A stretch of DNA of 64,000 nucleotides from Teredinibacter purpureus. Lineage in GTDB: Bacteria; Pseudomonadota; Gammaproteobacteria; Pseudomonadales; Cellvibrionaceae. Location: positions 2,807,501-2,871,500 of the forward strand of contig NZ_CP060092.1 in NCBI RefSeq assembly GCF_014217335.1, read 5' to 3'. Shown piece after piece: positions 44,819 to 54,526 of this stretch. Position numbers and translations under genes: made by a program. Each line of letters opens with the position of its first letter. The stretch's first letter is position 1. Below the pieces are notes generated by a model that worked only from the letters and a program-made list of their open reading frames with translations, was not told where the DNA came from and ran no database searches.

Positions 44819-46819
44819 ATGTGTATTGTAGGAATTAAATGGGCGGTGAGATCGGCTGCTGTTGTACTGGTGTCAATCGCGCTTACCGGTTGCTTTGAGA
44901 TCGAAGAAGATAATGCTGAGCTTGTTGCTGAAATGAAAGAGCAGAATCGTTTGCTTGCGGAGCAACAGCCAGCAACTGACGAGACGGCAACAATAATGCT
45001 TTACGGCACAGTTGTTAACAGCGCTTCTAGTGATTCTGTCGATGGCGTTACGGTGCAGATTAAAGTTGGGCCCAATTGGCAAGAGCCTATTTCTTTTGAG
45101 GGTGGTTCATTTGAGTTGGCGGGCTTGGAGCCATCGTCGGATTATGAATTGATGATTAAAAGCCCGAGCGGGGCTTTTCTCGATAGGGTTGTAATCGGTT
45201 CTACCCGTGAAGCGGGAGCTACAGAGGCGTACCAAAATTTGGGCGTCATTGCTGTTGCGCCAGGTGTAGTACAGGTTATTGCAGCGATGGACAGCGAAAC
45301 GCATGAACCTGTTCAAGGGTTGGAATTTAAAGCCTATTCTCACGTTGGCGGTGGATCAGAGGCAGAATTTTATGCCCACCGGTCAGAGTTTGATAGTGAA
45401 ACAGGCCTGTATTCGATTACTGTGCCGCAAATGCCCTTTGGCTCTATTAGCGTAAGCCTCGATTTAAATGGCGATGGTTTCGCGAACTATTTACCCCGCA
45501 ATGGCTATAGCGGTGCTGTGATCCATCATTTTTCAGTAGGTCAGTTGGTTGGAGAAGAATATTATTTGTCGCTTGAGCAAATAGATGGCACAGGCATTGA
45601 AACACTGACTTTAAATGTTTCAGTCTTTGGCCTTCAGGGTAGTGTTGTATCGGGTGCCCCTGTAAGTGTAGATGATGATTTAAATCGGAATGTCGAAGGG
45701 ATTTATAGTGAGTCCACCGAACAATATTCCCTGACTGTGCGATTATACGATTCATTATCGATTTTTATTCCATCGTTTACTTCTGAGGGCACACATTATG
45801 GTAGTTCCTATCTAGCTATCTACGATACTGATACCGAAAATTATTACCGTGTGAACGGTTATGGTAGTGGCATTCCTAGTTATTATGTTACCGCGGTCGA
45901 TGGCTCGCTTAACTTGGTTATGGAACTGTTCACTATCCAAGAAGATTCAGATTTAACGAAAGTCTATAGCACGTTAAATGCTAGTAGCCCTACTTATACC
46001 GGTAAAGTGTATTACTCCAGTGGAATAGAGCTGTTAGATGATTCTGTTAAGCTTTACCGGAATGATGTGGTGTCGGTTGTACGTGGGAGTGATAGTGAGG
46101 ACGACTTTATTCTAGGGGGAAGAACGAGTATTAGCGCTGCTAATGTTGAGGAAGAGGTCGCGAGCAGTGTAAGTTTAGGTAATACGTTGCTCACCGTAGA
46201 TGCGGTAAATTCGTTAACAGCGGGTAACGTTTATTCTTATCAAGTAGGGAATCTTGTGGATGAAGCGTCTGATGCTGTGGTTGATGTGGCATCCGACAAC
46301 TTGTCATTTTACGTTGCAAGCGTAGAGCCTTTTAGTTTTGCGGACGTGATGCTAGATAACAATAATTATTGGACTAACGGTAACAGGATTACGGCTGAGA
46401 CAACGGCGGGTGTTGCGTCAACGAGGTATGAGCGCTCAGAAACTGCCTACCTTTATTTCCCCCAGTCGATTGAGGGGTTGAAGAGTTTAACGCTTTCGAT
46501 GCGGCAAATTACCTCTAATGGTACTGTGAGTGACCAAAGTTATATTCTTACGGTTGTGGAGAACGGCGTGGTTCAAATTGGTCGAATGGTCTATCCAGTA
46601 ACGTTGGCCTATGAAGAATCTCTCTCGGGAAGTATCTACCCGATCGTAAGAACAGGTACAGCTTTGCCGGAAGGGGAACTTCGGTATTCTGCATATGCGG
46701 GTGCGTCTTATCGGCAAGATAACAAGGCGACGTCTAAAAATACGATTCTTTACGAGTATGTTTATGAAACCGCAGATAGTGAAATTGTAACGGGTTTAAT
46801 TGAACTTCCCATTCACTAA
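44819..46819 (+). CDS. Large lipoprotein with carboxypeptidase-regulatory-like domain (unknown function)
   Basis: From the ATG at 44819 (GAGAGG upstream) it has 666 residues. The open frame extends to 44669, but only this start, or the ATG at 44801, places a proper signal next to the lipobox LTGC (Cys25). A short coil (ELVAEMKEQNRLLAEQ) follows, then a domain like carboxypeptidase regulatory / Ig modules (ATIMLYGTVVNSASSDSVDGVTVQIKVG). Several beta-rich segments with no cysteine complete the protein. Probably outer-membrane anchored. It lies on the plus strand inside an otherwise minus-strand housekeeping cluster, facing away from the valS-linked gene and towards holC. Not recognised beyond this. 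Confidence 0.65.
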   Translation: MCIVGIKWAVRSAAVVLVSIALTGCFEIEEDNAELVAEMKEQNRLLAEQQPATDETATIMLYGTVVNSASSDSVDGVTVQIKVGPNWQEPISFEGGSFELAGLEPSSDYELMIKSPSGAFLDRVVIGSTREAGATEAYQNLGVIAVAPGVVQVIAAMDSETHEPVQGLEFKAYSHVGGGSEAEFYAHRSEFDSETGLYSITVPQMPFGSISVSLDLNGDGFANYLPRNGYSGAVIHHFSVGQLVGEEYYLSLEQIDGTGIETLTLNVSVFGLQGSVVSGAPVSVDDDLNRNVEGIYSESTEQYSLTVRLYDSLSIFIPSFTSEGTHYGSSYLAIYDTDTENYYRVNGYGSGIPSYYVTAVDGSLNLVMELFTIQEDSDLTKVYSTLNASSPTYTGKVYYSSGIELLDDSVKLYRNDVVSVVRGSDSEDDFILGGRTSISAANVEEEVASSVSLGNTLLTVDAVNSLTAGNVYSYQVGNLVDEASDAVVDVASDNLSFYVASVEPFSFADVMLDNNNYWTNGNRITAETTAGVASTRYERSETAYLYFPQSIEGLKSLTLSMRQITSNGTVSDQSYILTVVENGVVQIGRMVYPVTLAYEESLSGSIYPIVRTGTALPEGELRYSAYAGASYRQDNKATSKNTILYEYVYETADSEIVTGLIELPIH

Positions 46820-46846
46820 GGATTAATGGCGGTTAACGTGTAATGT

Positions 46847-46874
46847 AAGCCCTGCTTTTAAGCAGGGCTTTTTC
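46847..46874. terminator. Terminator between the lipoprotein gene and holC
   Basis: AAGCCCTGCTT (46847-46857) and AAGCAGGGCTT (46860-46870) form a perfect 11-bp stem with a 2-base loop and a TTTT tail on the plus strand. It separates two convergent genes and ends 2 bases from the holC stop, so it may serve both. Confidence 0.85.
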
Positions 46875-46875
46875 G

Positions 46876-47301
46876 TTAGAGCGTGTGACTATTGAGTTGG
46901 TACCCTCGAGCTTTATAAAAGCCATAATGTTGTCGTGTGACCGTGAGTATGGCGGTTTCTTGCACAACAATTTCAGCTAATCGTTGGTAACGACTGAATT
47001 CTGGGGGAATTGCCTCCCGTAAATTGACCAGCAAATCGTGGTGATTTGGGGTGTCTCCCGCGTGACTAATCACAACGGGAGATTGTTCAGCATACTCTTC
47101 TCCGAGAATGTAGTGCGGGATAAACGATTCAGGGCGAAAGTTCCATAGCATTGCATCCAGGGTGCGTGTTTCTTCTTCACTGTTTGTTGCCACCATTACC
47201 CTGTTGCCTTTTGTTACGGCTTTATCAATTAAGCGGCAAGCAAACATGTGTCGATCAGAAACTAACAGCTGTTTGAGAATATAAAAGTCAATACGCGTCA
47301 T
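46876..47301 (-). CDS. holC: DNA polymerase III subunit chi
   Basis: A 141-residue HolC protein. It starts RIDFYIL and has the family phrases FACRLIDKAVTKGNRVMVAT, LDAMLWNFRPESFIPHYI and PVVISHAGDTPNHHDLLVNL. Chi links the clamp loader psi subunit to single-stranded DNA-binding protein during replication. It lies 1 base after pepA, as in pseudomonads, and ends at the convergent terminator. Confidence 0.95.
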   Translation of the reverse strand: MTRIDFYILKQLLVSDRHMFACRLIDKAVTKGNRVMVATNSEEETRTLDAMLWNFRPESFIPHYILGEEYAEQSPVVISHAGDTPNHHDLLVNLREAIPPEFSRYQRLAEIVVQETAILTVTRQHYGFYKARGYQLNSHTL

Positions 47302-47302
47302 T

Positions 47303-48832
47303 TTAGGTATTCAACAAATAATTAACCAGTAGGGCTACTGGTCGACCGGTAGCCCCTTTTCTTGCGCCAGAGTGCCACGCAGTACCGGCAATATCCAAAT
47401 GTGCCCAGTGGTATTTTTTTGCGTAGCGTGAAAGGAAGCACGCAGCTGTAATACTGCCGCCGGGCATGCCGCCTATATTGGCCATGTCGGCAAAATTGCT
47501 ATCGAGCTGTTTTTGGTATTCATCCCATAGCGGCATTTGCCAAGCTTTATCGTTGGCGGCTATACCGGCAGAGAGTAGTTTTTCGGCAAGAGGCTGGTGG
47601 TTGGTATAGAGGGCCGAGGCGTGGTTACCCAATGCAACAACGCAAGCGCCCGTGAGTGTCGCGATATCGACAACTGATTTGGGTTTGAAACGTTCGGCGT
47701 AGGTGAGAGCGTCACATAGTACGAGTCGGCCTTCGGCATCGGTGTTTAGTATTTCAATAGTTTGCCCAGACATTGAGGTAACAACATCACCTGGTTTAGA
47801 GGCATTGCCTGCGGGCATATTTTCGGCAGCGGCCACAATTGCTACAACATGCACTTTCGCTTTCATGTCGACTAAGGCTTTGATACTGCCAAAAACACTT
47901 GCCGCACCACACATATCGAATTTCATTTCATCCATGCCTGATCCAGGTTTTAAGCTAATGCCGCCGGTATCGAACGTTACACCTTTACCCACAAGTACAT
48001 GAGGCTTGGAGTTGGCTGCGCTAGTGCCTTTATACTCCATGATGATCATGCGACCCTCTTCGGAACTTCCTTTGGCGACGGAAAGAAAAGCCCCCATGCC
48101 GAGTTTCTCCATTTGTTTTTGATTGAGATCTCGGGCTGTAAGCTTTTTATTGGAGTTGCTCGCCAGTGTTTTTGCTAGATTGGCCAAATACGTGGGCGTA
48201 CAAATATTGGGCGGTAAATTACCCAGTTCTCGAGCCAAGTTAATCCCTGCACCCAGTGCCGCGCCGCGGGCGAGGGCAGTTTTAGCAGACTTCGTTCGGG
48301 CACTATCGATAGAGGCGTACACAATTTTAGTTAATGCGGGTTTTGGCGCAGGTTTGCTTTTGGTTTGGCTGTAGGTATAAAAAGACTTCTCTAGTGCTAT
48401 GGCGAGTTGCTCTGTAACCCAGCTAGTGTCAACGCATTCATCAGCGTGGTTAATGTCGATATTTTGCGTGAAAATGTCGTCTATGTAGACAGTAGCGTCT
48501 TTCACCGGTGATTGTTTAAGGCCTGTAGCCAATGACGTAAACGCGTTTATTAGGTTGTCAGATTTGATGGCGTGTTGTTTATTGCTTACGGGCTTTCCTA
48601 ATTGAACCAACATTACGCGCTGATAGGGCGTGTTGCCGAGAGGAAGCGTTATCCAGCGTTTGTGGCCTGCGCTCAATTTGAGGTCTTTTTGGTCGATTAG
48701 AGCAGAAAGTGCGCCGCCATGCTGTTCATCAAGGATTTTGGCACTCGGCAGTAGAGTGTTCGCAAACGCGAAAACCACGGCACAGCCGGTTTTTTGTGAG
48801 AGTACATCAGTTTTTTTGGTAGAGAATTGCAT
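47303..48832 (-). CDS. pepA: Leucyl aminopeptidase PepA (M17)
   Basis: M17 metallo-aminopeptidase. The frame opens at 48889, but the ATG at 48832 gives 509 residues and an N-terminus MQFSTKK that aligns with E. coli PepA (503 residues). The catalytic region has [28 protein letters not shown] and [18 protein letters not shown], which hold the two-metal ligands and the Lys/Arg active-site residues. It releases N-terminal residues from peptides and in E. coli also binds DNA. Its gene diverges from lptF across a short region of about 115 bases that must hold both promoters. Confidence 0.95.
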   Translation of the reverse strand: MQFSTKKTDVLSQKTGCAVVFAFANTLLPSAKILDEQHGGALSALIDQKDLKLSAGHKRWITLPLGNTPYQRVMLVQLGKPVSNKQHAIKSDNLINAFTSLATGLKQSPVKDATVYIDDIFTQNIDINHADECVDTSWVTEQLAIALEKSFYTYSQTKSKPAPKPALTKIVYASIDSARTKSAKTALARGAALGAGINLARELGNLPPNICTPTYLANLAKTLASNSNKKLTARDLNQKQMEKLGMGAFLSVAKGSSEEGRMIIMEYKGTSAANSKPHVLVGKGVTFDTGGISLKPGSGMDEMKFDMCGAASVFGSIKALVDMKAKVHVVAIVAAAENMPAGNASKPGDVVTSMSGQTIEILNTDAEGRLVLCDALTYAERFKPKSVVDIATLTGACVVALGNHASALYTNHQPLAEKLLSAGIAANDKAWQMPLWDEYQKQLDSNFADMANIGGMPGGSITAACFLSRYAKKYHWAHLDIAGTAWHSGARKGATGRPVALLVNYLLNT

Positions 48833-48948
48833 ATCGCGGATGTCCAAAAATGAGTTCAAGATGGGCGAAGTGTAAGCGTTCGTTTTCATTGCGGCAAATC
48901 TGCTAGAATTCCGCCTTTAATCCTTACCGTTCTGGGCTTTGATTATCG

Positions 48949-50088
48949 ATGATTATTTTCCGTTATTTAGCGCGCGAAGTATTGGCTAGCATGTTTGCTG
49001 TCAGTCTTGTGTTGTTGATGATTATTATTAGTGCGCGATTTGTAAATTATTTGGCGGAAGCGGCAGCTGGAAAGTTGGATGCAGGTGTATTGCTCACGCT
49101 AATGGCCTATCGATTGCCTGCCTATCTGGAACTGATTCTTCCGCTTGGTCTGTTTATTGGTATTCTGTTTGCCTATGGCCGGTTATATCTCGACAGTGAA
49201 ATGACGGTATTGCATGCGTGTGGTATGAGCCAGCGACGCCTAGTGGCATTTACAACGGCTTCGTCATTCGTCGTGGCCTTGGTGGTGGGTTTGTTTAGTT
49301 TGTATTTAGGCCCTGAAGGCGTTAGAGCCTCGGAGTCATTGTTGGCCGAGCAACGGAGCCGAACGGATTTTGAGACACTAAAACCAGCGAGATTTCACAA
49401 TTTGGATAATGGAACAGGGACGAGCTATGCCGAGTCTATAAGTGACGATAAAAAGCAATTGCGTCATGTATTTATGGCAAAGGTATCACCTATCGAACCG
49501 TCACTGGATTTAACCTCCGCACGTCAAAGTGAAGTGGATTTGGCGGTCGTTACAGCGGCCTCAGGTGAAACGGTGATTGATCCGGAATCTGGGCGTAAGT
49601 ACCTTTTATTGAAAGAGGGTCGCCGTTATATCGGTACGCCGGGCGATGTTGACTATCGTATAGTTGCTTTTTCGAATTACTCCCAACTTTTACCCGAACC
49701 TGATTATGCCGTAAAGCCTAAGCGTTTTACCGATGGCCTAACAACGCGAAAGCTGTTGGATGAATCTAGCCCTGAGGCGTGGGCGGCTCTGCAATGGCGG
49801 TTTTCGATGCCGGTGTTAGTGATGGTTGTTGGTTTTCTCGCGGTTCCCTTAAGCCGCACTCAGCCTAGGCAAGGGCGTTACGCGAAAATGCTGCCCGCCG
49901 TTGTGTTGTATATGATTTATCTTGTGTGCGTCAATGCCGCGCGTGGTGTCATTGAAGAAGGAGAACAGCCGTTTCCAGGTATTCTTTGGTTGGTTCATGG
50001 TGTGTTTTTTACTTTTGGGCTTATATTGCTGGCAGAGAAACGCTTTATTTTTCGCCGTAGCGCTAAGGTTGTGGGGTGCGGGAAATGA
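48949..50088 (+). CDS. lptF: LPS export permease LptF
   Basis: A 379-residue inner-membrane permease with six hydrophobic helices, three at each end, around a periplasmic beta-jellyroll (about 130-260). It begins MIIFRYLAREVLASMFAVS, and shows GRLYLDSEMTVLHACGMSQRRL and, late, the loop VPLSRTQPRQGRYAKMLPA typical of the YjgP/YjgQ family. With LptG and LptB it extracts lipopolysaccharide from the inner membrane. Its stop overlaps the lptG start (ATGA), and it diverges from pepA as in related gammaproteobacteria. Confidence 0.95.
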   Translation: MIIFRYLAREVLASMFAVSLVLLMIIISARFVNYLAEAAAGKLDAGVLLTLMAYRLPAYLELILPLGLFIGILFAYGRLYLDSEMTVLHACGMSQRRLVAFTTASSFVVALVVGLFSLYLGPEGVRASESLLAEQRSRTDFETLKPARFHNLDNGTGTSYAESISDDKKQLRHVFMAKVSPIEPSLDLTSARQSEVDLAVVTAASGETVIDPESGRKYLLLKEGRRYIGTPGDVDYRIVAFSNYSQLLPEPDYAVKPKRFTDGLTTRKLLDESSPEAWAALQWRFSMPVLVMVVGFLAVPLSRTQPRQGRYAKMLPAVVLYMIYLVCVNAARGVIEEGEQPFPGILWLVHGVFFTFGLILLAEKRFIFRRSAKVVGCGK

Positions 50089-51146
50089 GAAAGCTCAAAC
50101 GGTATATCGCGCAACAGGTGTGGGGCTCAGTATGGGGCGTGCTGTTGGTTATTGTTTCTTTGGATGCCATTGCCGATTTAGTTGATCAATTGAGTCAGTT
50201 AAAGGGCGACTATAATTTTGCCGAAGCCTTCATTTATGTTTTGTTGTATGTTCCATCAAGTATTTATGATTTCCTACCATTGGCGGCGTTAGTTGGATGT
50301 CTTATTGGCTTGGGCGTTTTGGCTAATTCAAGTGAACTCGTTGTTATGCGTGCGGCGGGCGTGTCTATCCGACAAATTATATGGGCAGTAATGCGTCCAG
50401 TATTTATCTTTATTTTTAGCGGTGCTTTTTTGGGTGAGTTCGTTGCCCCTTATACCGATCAGTTTGCTGATAGTCGCCGAGACTTATTGCAAGGGCACGA
50501 GAAAGCGCTACAAAGTGAGCGTGGGCTTTGGTTTAGGGAAGGCAACGAGTACATGCATTTTAATGCGGTGCTACCGAACGGTAAGCTATACGGTATTACA
50601 CGTTACCTATTTGATGATCAGGGTCTGTTGGTGCAGGCTAGCTTTATTCGATCAGCCATTTATCAGGGTGATTATTGGTCTGAGCAAGAAGGTGAGGTGA
50701 CGTACTTCGAGAAAGAGAGTATTCGTCGAGAGGAATTTTTAACCCGCCACTGGTATACGGAGGTGTCGCCAGATTTACTGAATGTGCTGGTATTGGAGCC
50801 TGACGAGCTACCCATGCAGCGGCTGCTTACGTATGCCAATTACCAAGAAAAACAAAACATTGATTCCAGCGAATACCGCTTAGCCTTTTGGCAAAAAGCG
50901 TTGCAGCCTTTGGCTACCCTCAGTTTGGTTATGATCGCTATCTCGTTTATTTTTGGCCCGTTGCGGCAAACCACCATGGGATTCAGAGTATTTATTGGTG
51001 TGATTGTGGGGCTTGCTTTTCAAACAAGTCAAAAATTACTGGGGCCCATTTCGATAATATCGGGTTTTTCGCCCATGTTTGCCGTGATGATTCCCATTCT
51101 TGTGTGTTTTCTTGTTGGCTGGGGGCTGGTTAAGCGGTCTAGTTAA
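50085..51146 (+). CDS. lptG: LPS export permease LptG
   Basis: Second permease of the LptB2FG exporter, 353 residues from the ATG at 50085, which overlaps the lptF stop by 4 bases. The frame can also be read from a GTG at 50076, but the coupled ATG is the usual arrangement. Hydrophobic helices flank a periplasmic domain. Family phrases are LPLAALVGCLIGLGVLANSSELVVMRAAGVS near the start and SFIFGPLRQTTMGFRVFIGVIVGLAF near the end. It stops 3 bases before the convergent RDD gene. Confidence 0.95.
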   Translation: MRKLKRYIAQQVWGSVWGVLLVIVSLDAIADLVDQLSQLKGDYNFAEAFIYVLLYVPSSIYDFLPLAALVGCLIGLGVLANSSELVVMRAAGVSIRQIIWAVMRPVFIFIFSGAFLGEFVAPYTDQFADSRRDLLQGHEKALQSERGLWFREGNEYMHFNAVLPNGKLYGITRYLFDDQGLLVQASFIRSAIYQGDYWSEQEGEVTYFEKESIRREEFLTRHWYTEVSPDLLNVLVLEPDELPMQRLLTYANYQEKQNIDSSEYRLAFWQKALQPLATLSLVMIAISFIFGPLRQTTMGFRVFIGVIVGLAFQTSQKLLGPISIISGFSPMFAVMIPILVCFLVGWGLVKRSS

Positions 51147-51149
51147 TCT

Positions 51150-51653
51150 TTACCGCTTCTTTTTACGTGGTGGTGTCACAATGACACGTGTATTACTGAA
51201 TTTATCGTGAAGGCAGTCTCCGTTCTTATCAAGAATGTGCCACCAGTAACCGGCACCCACCATCATTAGCGACAGTATTGATAGGGGGGCTCGCAAAAAA
51301 CTTTCCTTAAGCGTTGGTTTTTTTATCGCGTCGTCAAGTTCAAGGCTAATGACTTGTAGTCGCCAAGCTCTCATTCCTGCGGTTTGCCCTGCCTTTCTCC
51401 AGAAAAACACATAGAACCCCATTAGAGTCGTTAACCAACCGAGAAACAATGCGATATTTCCCAGTGTTGAGGTGACCATTGGTTGATACTCTCCAGCACT
51501 GGCATCGCCCTTAATGAGTGTTATCACTAAGGTTATAAGGCCACCGTAACCCATGCTTAAGGCAAGCAAAAGGAAGCTGTCATACACCATTGAAGCGAAG
51601 CGTCTCCAGAGAGGGGCTCCTTTGTTGGGGGCTAGAGTGAATTCTTGGGTCAT
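51150..51653 (-). CDS. RDD-family membrane protein
   Basis: An integral membrane protein with the RDD signature: LWRRFASMVYDSFLLLALSM in the first helix and GMRAWRLQVISL after the second, with hydrophobic helices near 20-45, 65-90 and 130-145. The open frame extends to 51791, but the extension would overlap the terminator of the neighbouring gene. I prefer the Met at 51653 (168 residues; MTQEFTLAP), with the Met at 51683 possible. Function of RDD proteins is mostly unknown; some are linked to ion transport. It is convergent with lptG with 3 bases between. Confidence 0.8.
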   Translation of the reverse strand: MTQEFTLAPNKGAPLWRRFASMVYDSFLLLALSMGYGGLITLVITLIKGDASAGEYQPMVTSTLGNIALFLGWLTTLMGFYVFFWRKAGQTAGMRAWRLQVISLELDDAIKKPTLKESFLRAPLSILSLMMVGAGYWWHILDKNGDCLHDKFSNTRVIVTPPRKKKR

Positions 51654-51775
51654 ATGGCCATGCTCGTAATTGGATGGCGGCATTTTACGGATAATTGGTG
51701 TTGTGCGGTAGGGGATCACACTGGAATGGTTAAAAACACTTTTGTAGACAGTAACCGTGCGCGGTTTCCTGTCCA

Positions 51776-51803
51776 TAAAAAAGCCCCGCACTAAGGCGGG
51801 GCT
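51776..51803 (-). terminator. Terminator of the small exported protein gene
   Basis: AGCCCCGC (51782-51789) pairs perfectly with GCGGGGCT (51796-51803) around a 6-base loop. On the minus strand it is followed by a T run (A at 51777-51782 on the plus strand). It lies about 60 bases after the stop at 51865. Confidence 0.85.
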
Positions 51804-51864
51804 AGAGGTAACAGACGTTTTGGGGGCGCGTCTGTATTTGGGGCCAAGTTACCTTGGATTAACA

Positions 51865-52335
51865 TTAAAACTTGAAGGTCATACCAAGGCGGATGCGTTC
51901 TCCAGAAAGTTCAAGCGTGTAGTCTTGCCATACATTAGTGATATCTCCGGTTAGAGGCTGCTCCATCAGGTTACTTTGCATTTGTGCGCGTCGTGTTAAA
52001 AAGTGCGTAAAGCCTGTTTTTAATATTTTGGTGACGGCTTTGTTGCCAGACCAAGTATTGAATTCACTTTGAACGAGCCATTGGCTGTTTAGGATACGCA
52101 TTTCGCGATTCATGCTGCTATCACGGCGTACTTGAGCGGAGGCGAATAGGGCCTCATCATCCATCATGTGGACCGATAGAATTTCAATTTGTGTCCGTTG
52201 ATTTTCGCTATGAACGTTGTCTTTATCATCATCCCAAAAATCGGCAAGGCAAGGGCAACAAATGCCCAGTCCGCATAAAGCTAGTGCAAGCTTTGTACAG
52301 CACAATTTTAAGCCTTTTAGAAAAGTTGAGATCAT
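51865..52335 (-). CDS. Small exported protein of unknown function
   Basis: From the Met at 52335 it has 156 residues and a signal peptide (KGLKLCCTKLALALCGLGICCPCLA) with five cysteines in or near the hydrophobic core; cleavage probably falls at CLA/DF. The longer frame from 52422 adds a second hydrophobic stretch and is less likely. The mature protein is acidic at first (WDDDKDN) and then beta-like with many Met, ending in LSGERIRLGMTFKF, which resembles a final strand of an outer-membrane protein. No family recognised. It has its own terminator. Confidence 0.55.
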   Translation of the reverse strand: MISTFLKGLKLCCTKLALALCGLGICCPCLADFWDDDKDNVHSENQRTQIEILSVHMMDDEALFASAQVRRDSSMNREMRILNSQWLVQSEFNTWSGNKAVTKILKTGFTHFLTRRAQMQSNLMEQPLTGDITNVWQDYTLELSGERIRLGMTFKF

Positions 52336-52677
52336 ATTTGAACGCCTTCGTGTATGAGTTGATGTGTCCAGATTACTGGTTTGGAGGAAATAAAAAAGGT
52401 GTCCAGTTAGAACAATTAGCAATCCAACATTCCAGTATTAGGTGAAATTGGTCACGTTTTGGACGCTGGTAGGGTGAGGGTGTTTCAAGACTAGAATCGA
52501 GGGGTTGGTAGCTACTAACTTTCTGGTGTTTGCTTACGCCCAAAAACCCATTCTTTATTATGATTTTATTTGTATTTAGGCGACATTATACGAATAAAAT
52601 ATAGTAACAAAGTGTTGGTTGTTGAGTTTTTGACCTTTTTTCGACGTTGGGTATTTGTTGGGAGGGGGATGGGTGAT
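52336..52677. other. Intergenic region between the small exported protein and the cyclase-FHA gene
   Basis: About 340 bases, AT-rich around 52550-52620. It holds the promoter side of the small exported protein gene (minus). I see no terminator for the cyclase gene and no other element. Confidence 0.4.
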
Positions 52678-53604
52678 TTAGCTATGGTTGAAGGTTATGA
52701 CGTTGTTGTCGTCCGCGTCGGGCTGGCCGAGCGTAATTTCGCCTTTTCGTACGAGCGGTGCCGATTCTCGACGGAGATAGACCTGAGGGTGTTGTTTCTC
52801 GCCTAAATAGCTGCCGTTGGTACTGCGGTCCTCATAAATGAACTTACCGCGATGAAACGAAATTATACCGTGTAACCGAGAAACTTTAGGGTTGCGAATT
52901 ACGCACTGGGCGACAGCGGGATCACGACCAATGGTGAGAGGGTTATCGGCCGAGGTAAAGAAGAAGCTTTCGTTATTAATGGTTATTTCAATTTCATTGG
53001 CAAAACGTGTGCGGCTGTTAATGTGAGTGCCGGTAACTTGCGTAATACTGAGGTCGGCGTGACTTTCTTGTTGCCAGTTTAGCCGATATACCAGAGCCTT
53101 AGTTTCGCTGCCTTTTAGTACTAGACGGTCGTACAGTTCGCAGTAATTCAGCAGCCAATAGGGCATTTCCTCGTACATGGTTTGATCCATCAAAATTTGT
53201 TTGCGCTGCGCTGCGCTAACCAAGCTAGCCGCTCTGTTCACTGTATTGCCGAAAACATCGGGGCCATCAAACACGAGATCTCCAAATGCTAAGCCTGTTC
53301 GTATGGCGCGTTTTTCATCCTGCATTTTAAGGTTGAGCGCAATCGATGATTCTCCCGCGCATTCGGGGTCGTCAAATACCACCATTATTTCATCGCCAAT
53401 AGTTTTGACGAGTTGCCCTCCGTGGGCATGCACAACTTGAATCATTAAGGTCATCAGACGATCAATTTCGCGCTGAGCTAAGTTGTTGCCTAATTCTTGG
53501 TAAATGGCAGAACTCCCCACAATGTCGGCAAAAAGTACGGCGTGATAGCCGTTTTTCTCGACAATAGGAATATCGGGGTCAATTGTGGGGCTGGGGCCAG
53601 TCAT
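52678..53604 (-). CDS. Class III adenylate/guanylate cyclase with C-terminal FHA domain
   Basis: 308 residues, cytoplasmic. The N-terminal nucleotide cyclase domain (about 18-180) has both metal-binding Asp residues: Asp27 (LFADIVGSS) and Asp71 (TIGDEIMVVF). The transition-state Asn and Arg are in GNTVNRAASL. The C-terminal FHA domain (about 215-300) has the phosphothreonine-binding pattern TIGRDPAVAQCVI, SRLHGIISF and DRSTNGSYLG. So it probably makes cAMP or cGMP and is recruited or controlled by a phosphothreonine protein; no Ser/Thr kinase is in view. Confidence 0.9.
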   Translation of the reverse strand: MTGPSPTIDPDIPIVEKNGYHAVLFADIVGSSAIYQELGNNLAQREIDRLMTLMIQVVHAHGGQLVKTIGDEIMVVFDDPECAGESSIALNLKMQDEKRAIRTGLAFGDLVFDGPDVFGNTVNRAASLVSAAQRKQILMDQTMYEEMPYWLLNYCELYDRLVLKGSETKALVYRLNWQQESHADLSITQVTGTHINSRTRFANEIEITINNESFFFTSADNPLTIGRDPAVAQCVIRNPKVSRLHGIISFHRGKFIYEDRSTNGSYLGEKQHPQVYLRRESAPLVRKGEITLGQPDADDNNVITFNHS

Positions 53605-53722
53605 TTACGCGTCCTGTGTAGAACGCGAATTCTACACGTTTTTAATCAGAGCATCTCAAGCATAGTCGTTTATCGCTTTATCTCACCTAGGAATGAGAGC
53701 TGCTCGCAACGTATAGGAGGCA

Positions 53723-54526
53723 TCATTTGCGCGTAGCCGCAGGATAAAGCTCCGTAACGAGGTTAGCAGACGCTTCATATTCGCTCAAATAGAAGTTGTA
53801 GGAATCGCCGTCTTCTTCAATATGTTCAATGCGCCCAATTTGGTGGTTGAGCGCGGGTATCACCCATATATGTGTTTTTTTTGTGTCATCAATATTGATG
53901 CGCTCTAACTTTATAGCAGGGTAGGTTTTACCGCCTACATTAAGAGTGTCTTCTTCGGTTTTATGAAATAGCAGCGTTTTAATCTTATTGGGTTTCGCAA
54001 ACGATACTTTAAATGCTTCTAGACCGGCGTGAACATTACGTTGGATTTGCAGTTGATACAGAACGGGGTCGAGGGTGCCTATTTCTAGGGTGTGATCTTT
54101 ATTTTTAGAGGGTTTGTCTTGTCGCCTGTAGTGGGCGCTAGCAGCAGCCCAGTCAAATTCAATTGTCTCGTCAGATTTAAACCCCATCAAGCTTCGTTTG
54201 TAGTGATAGAGGCTGGGCGTAATAACGCCGTCAACCAAAGTAAATTGACTGGTCTCGGAAATGGAACCGAAAATATTTTTCATTTTAGAGACGATCTGAT
54301 ACTCACCATGACCATTAGTTGTCAGTGTGCGTGTTGAAGCTATTGTCATGCCGGCATACTTGCCTTTGTATTTAGCGTTAAAGAGCACTTCGTCTGCATT
54401 AGCGAGGGGGGTGGCGACAATAGATAGAAAAAAGAGTGTTAAGGCAACACTCGAGAGAGGAACGCTTGATGAATATTTGAGGTAAGCGGTTTTTGCTGGA
54501 AACATTATTAGTTTAAGAAGAATCAT
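53723..54526 (-). CDS. Exported DUF3108 protein
   Basis: 267 residues with an N-terminal signal sequence (hydrophobic VALTLFFLSIVATPLANA, cleavage near ANA/DE). The mature part fits DUF3108: LFNAKYKGKYAGMTIASTRTL, then SISETSQFTLVDG, YHYKRSLMGFKSDETIEFDW, LDPVLYQLQIQRNV, YPAIKLERINIDDTKKTHIWVIPALNHQIGRIEH. Such proteins are periplasmic beta-barrel-like folds of unknown function, often encoded near nucleotide-biosynthesis genes in other proteobacteria. The start may be the second Met (MFPAKTAY). Confidence 0.8.
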   Translation of the reverse strand: MILLKLIMFPAKTAYLKYSSSVPLSSVALTLFFLSIVATPLANADEVLFNAKYKGKYAGMTIASTRTLTTNGHGEYQIVSKMKNIFGSISETSQFTLVDGVITPSLYHYKRSLMGFKSDETIEFDWAAASAHYRRQDKPSKNKDHTLEIGTLDPVLYQLQIQRNVHAGLEAFKVSFAKPNKIKTLLFHKTEEDTLNVGGKTYPAIKLERINIDDTKKTHIWVIPALNHQIGRIEHIEEDGDSYNFYLSEYEASANLVTELYPAATRK

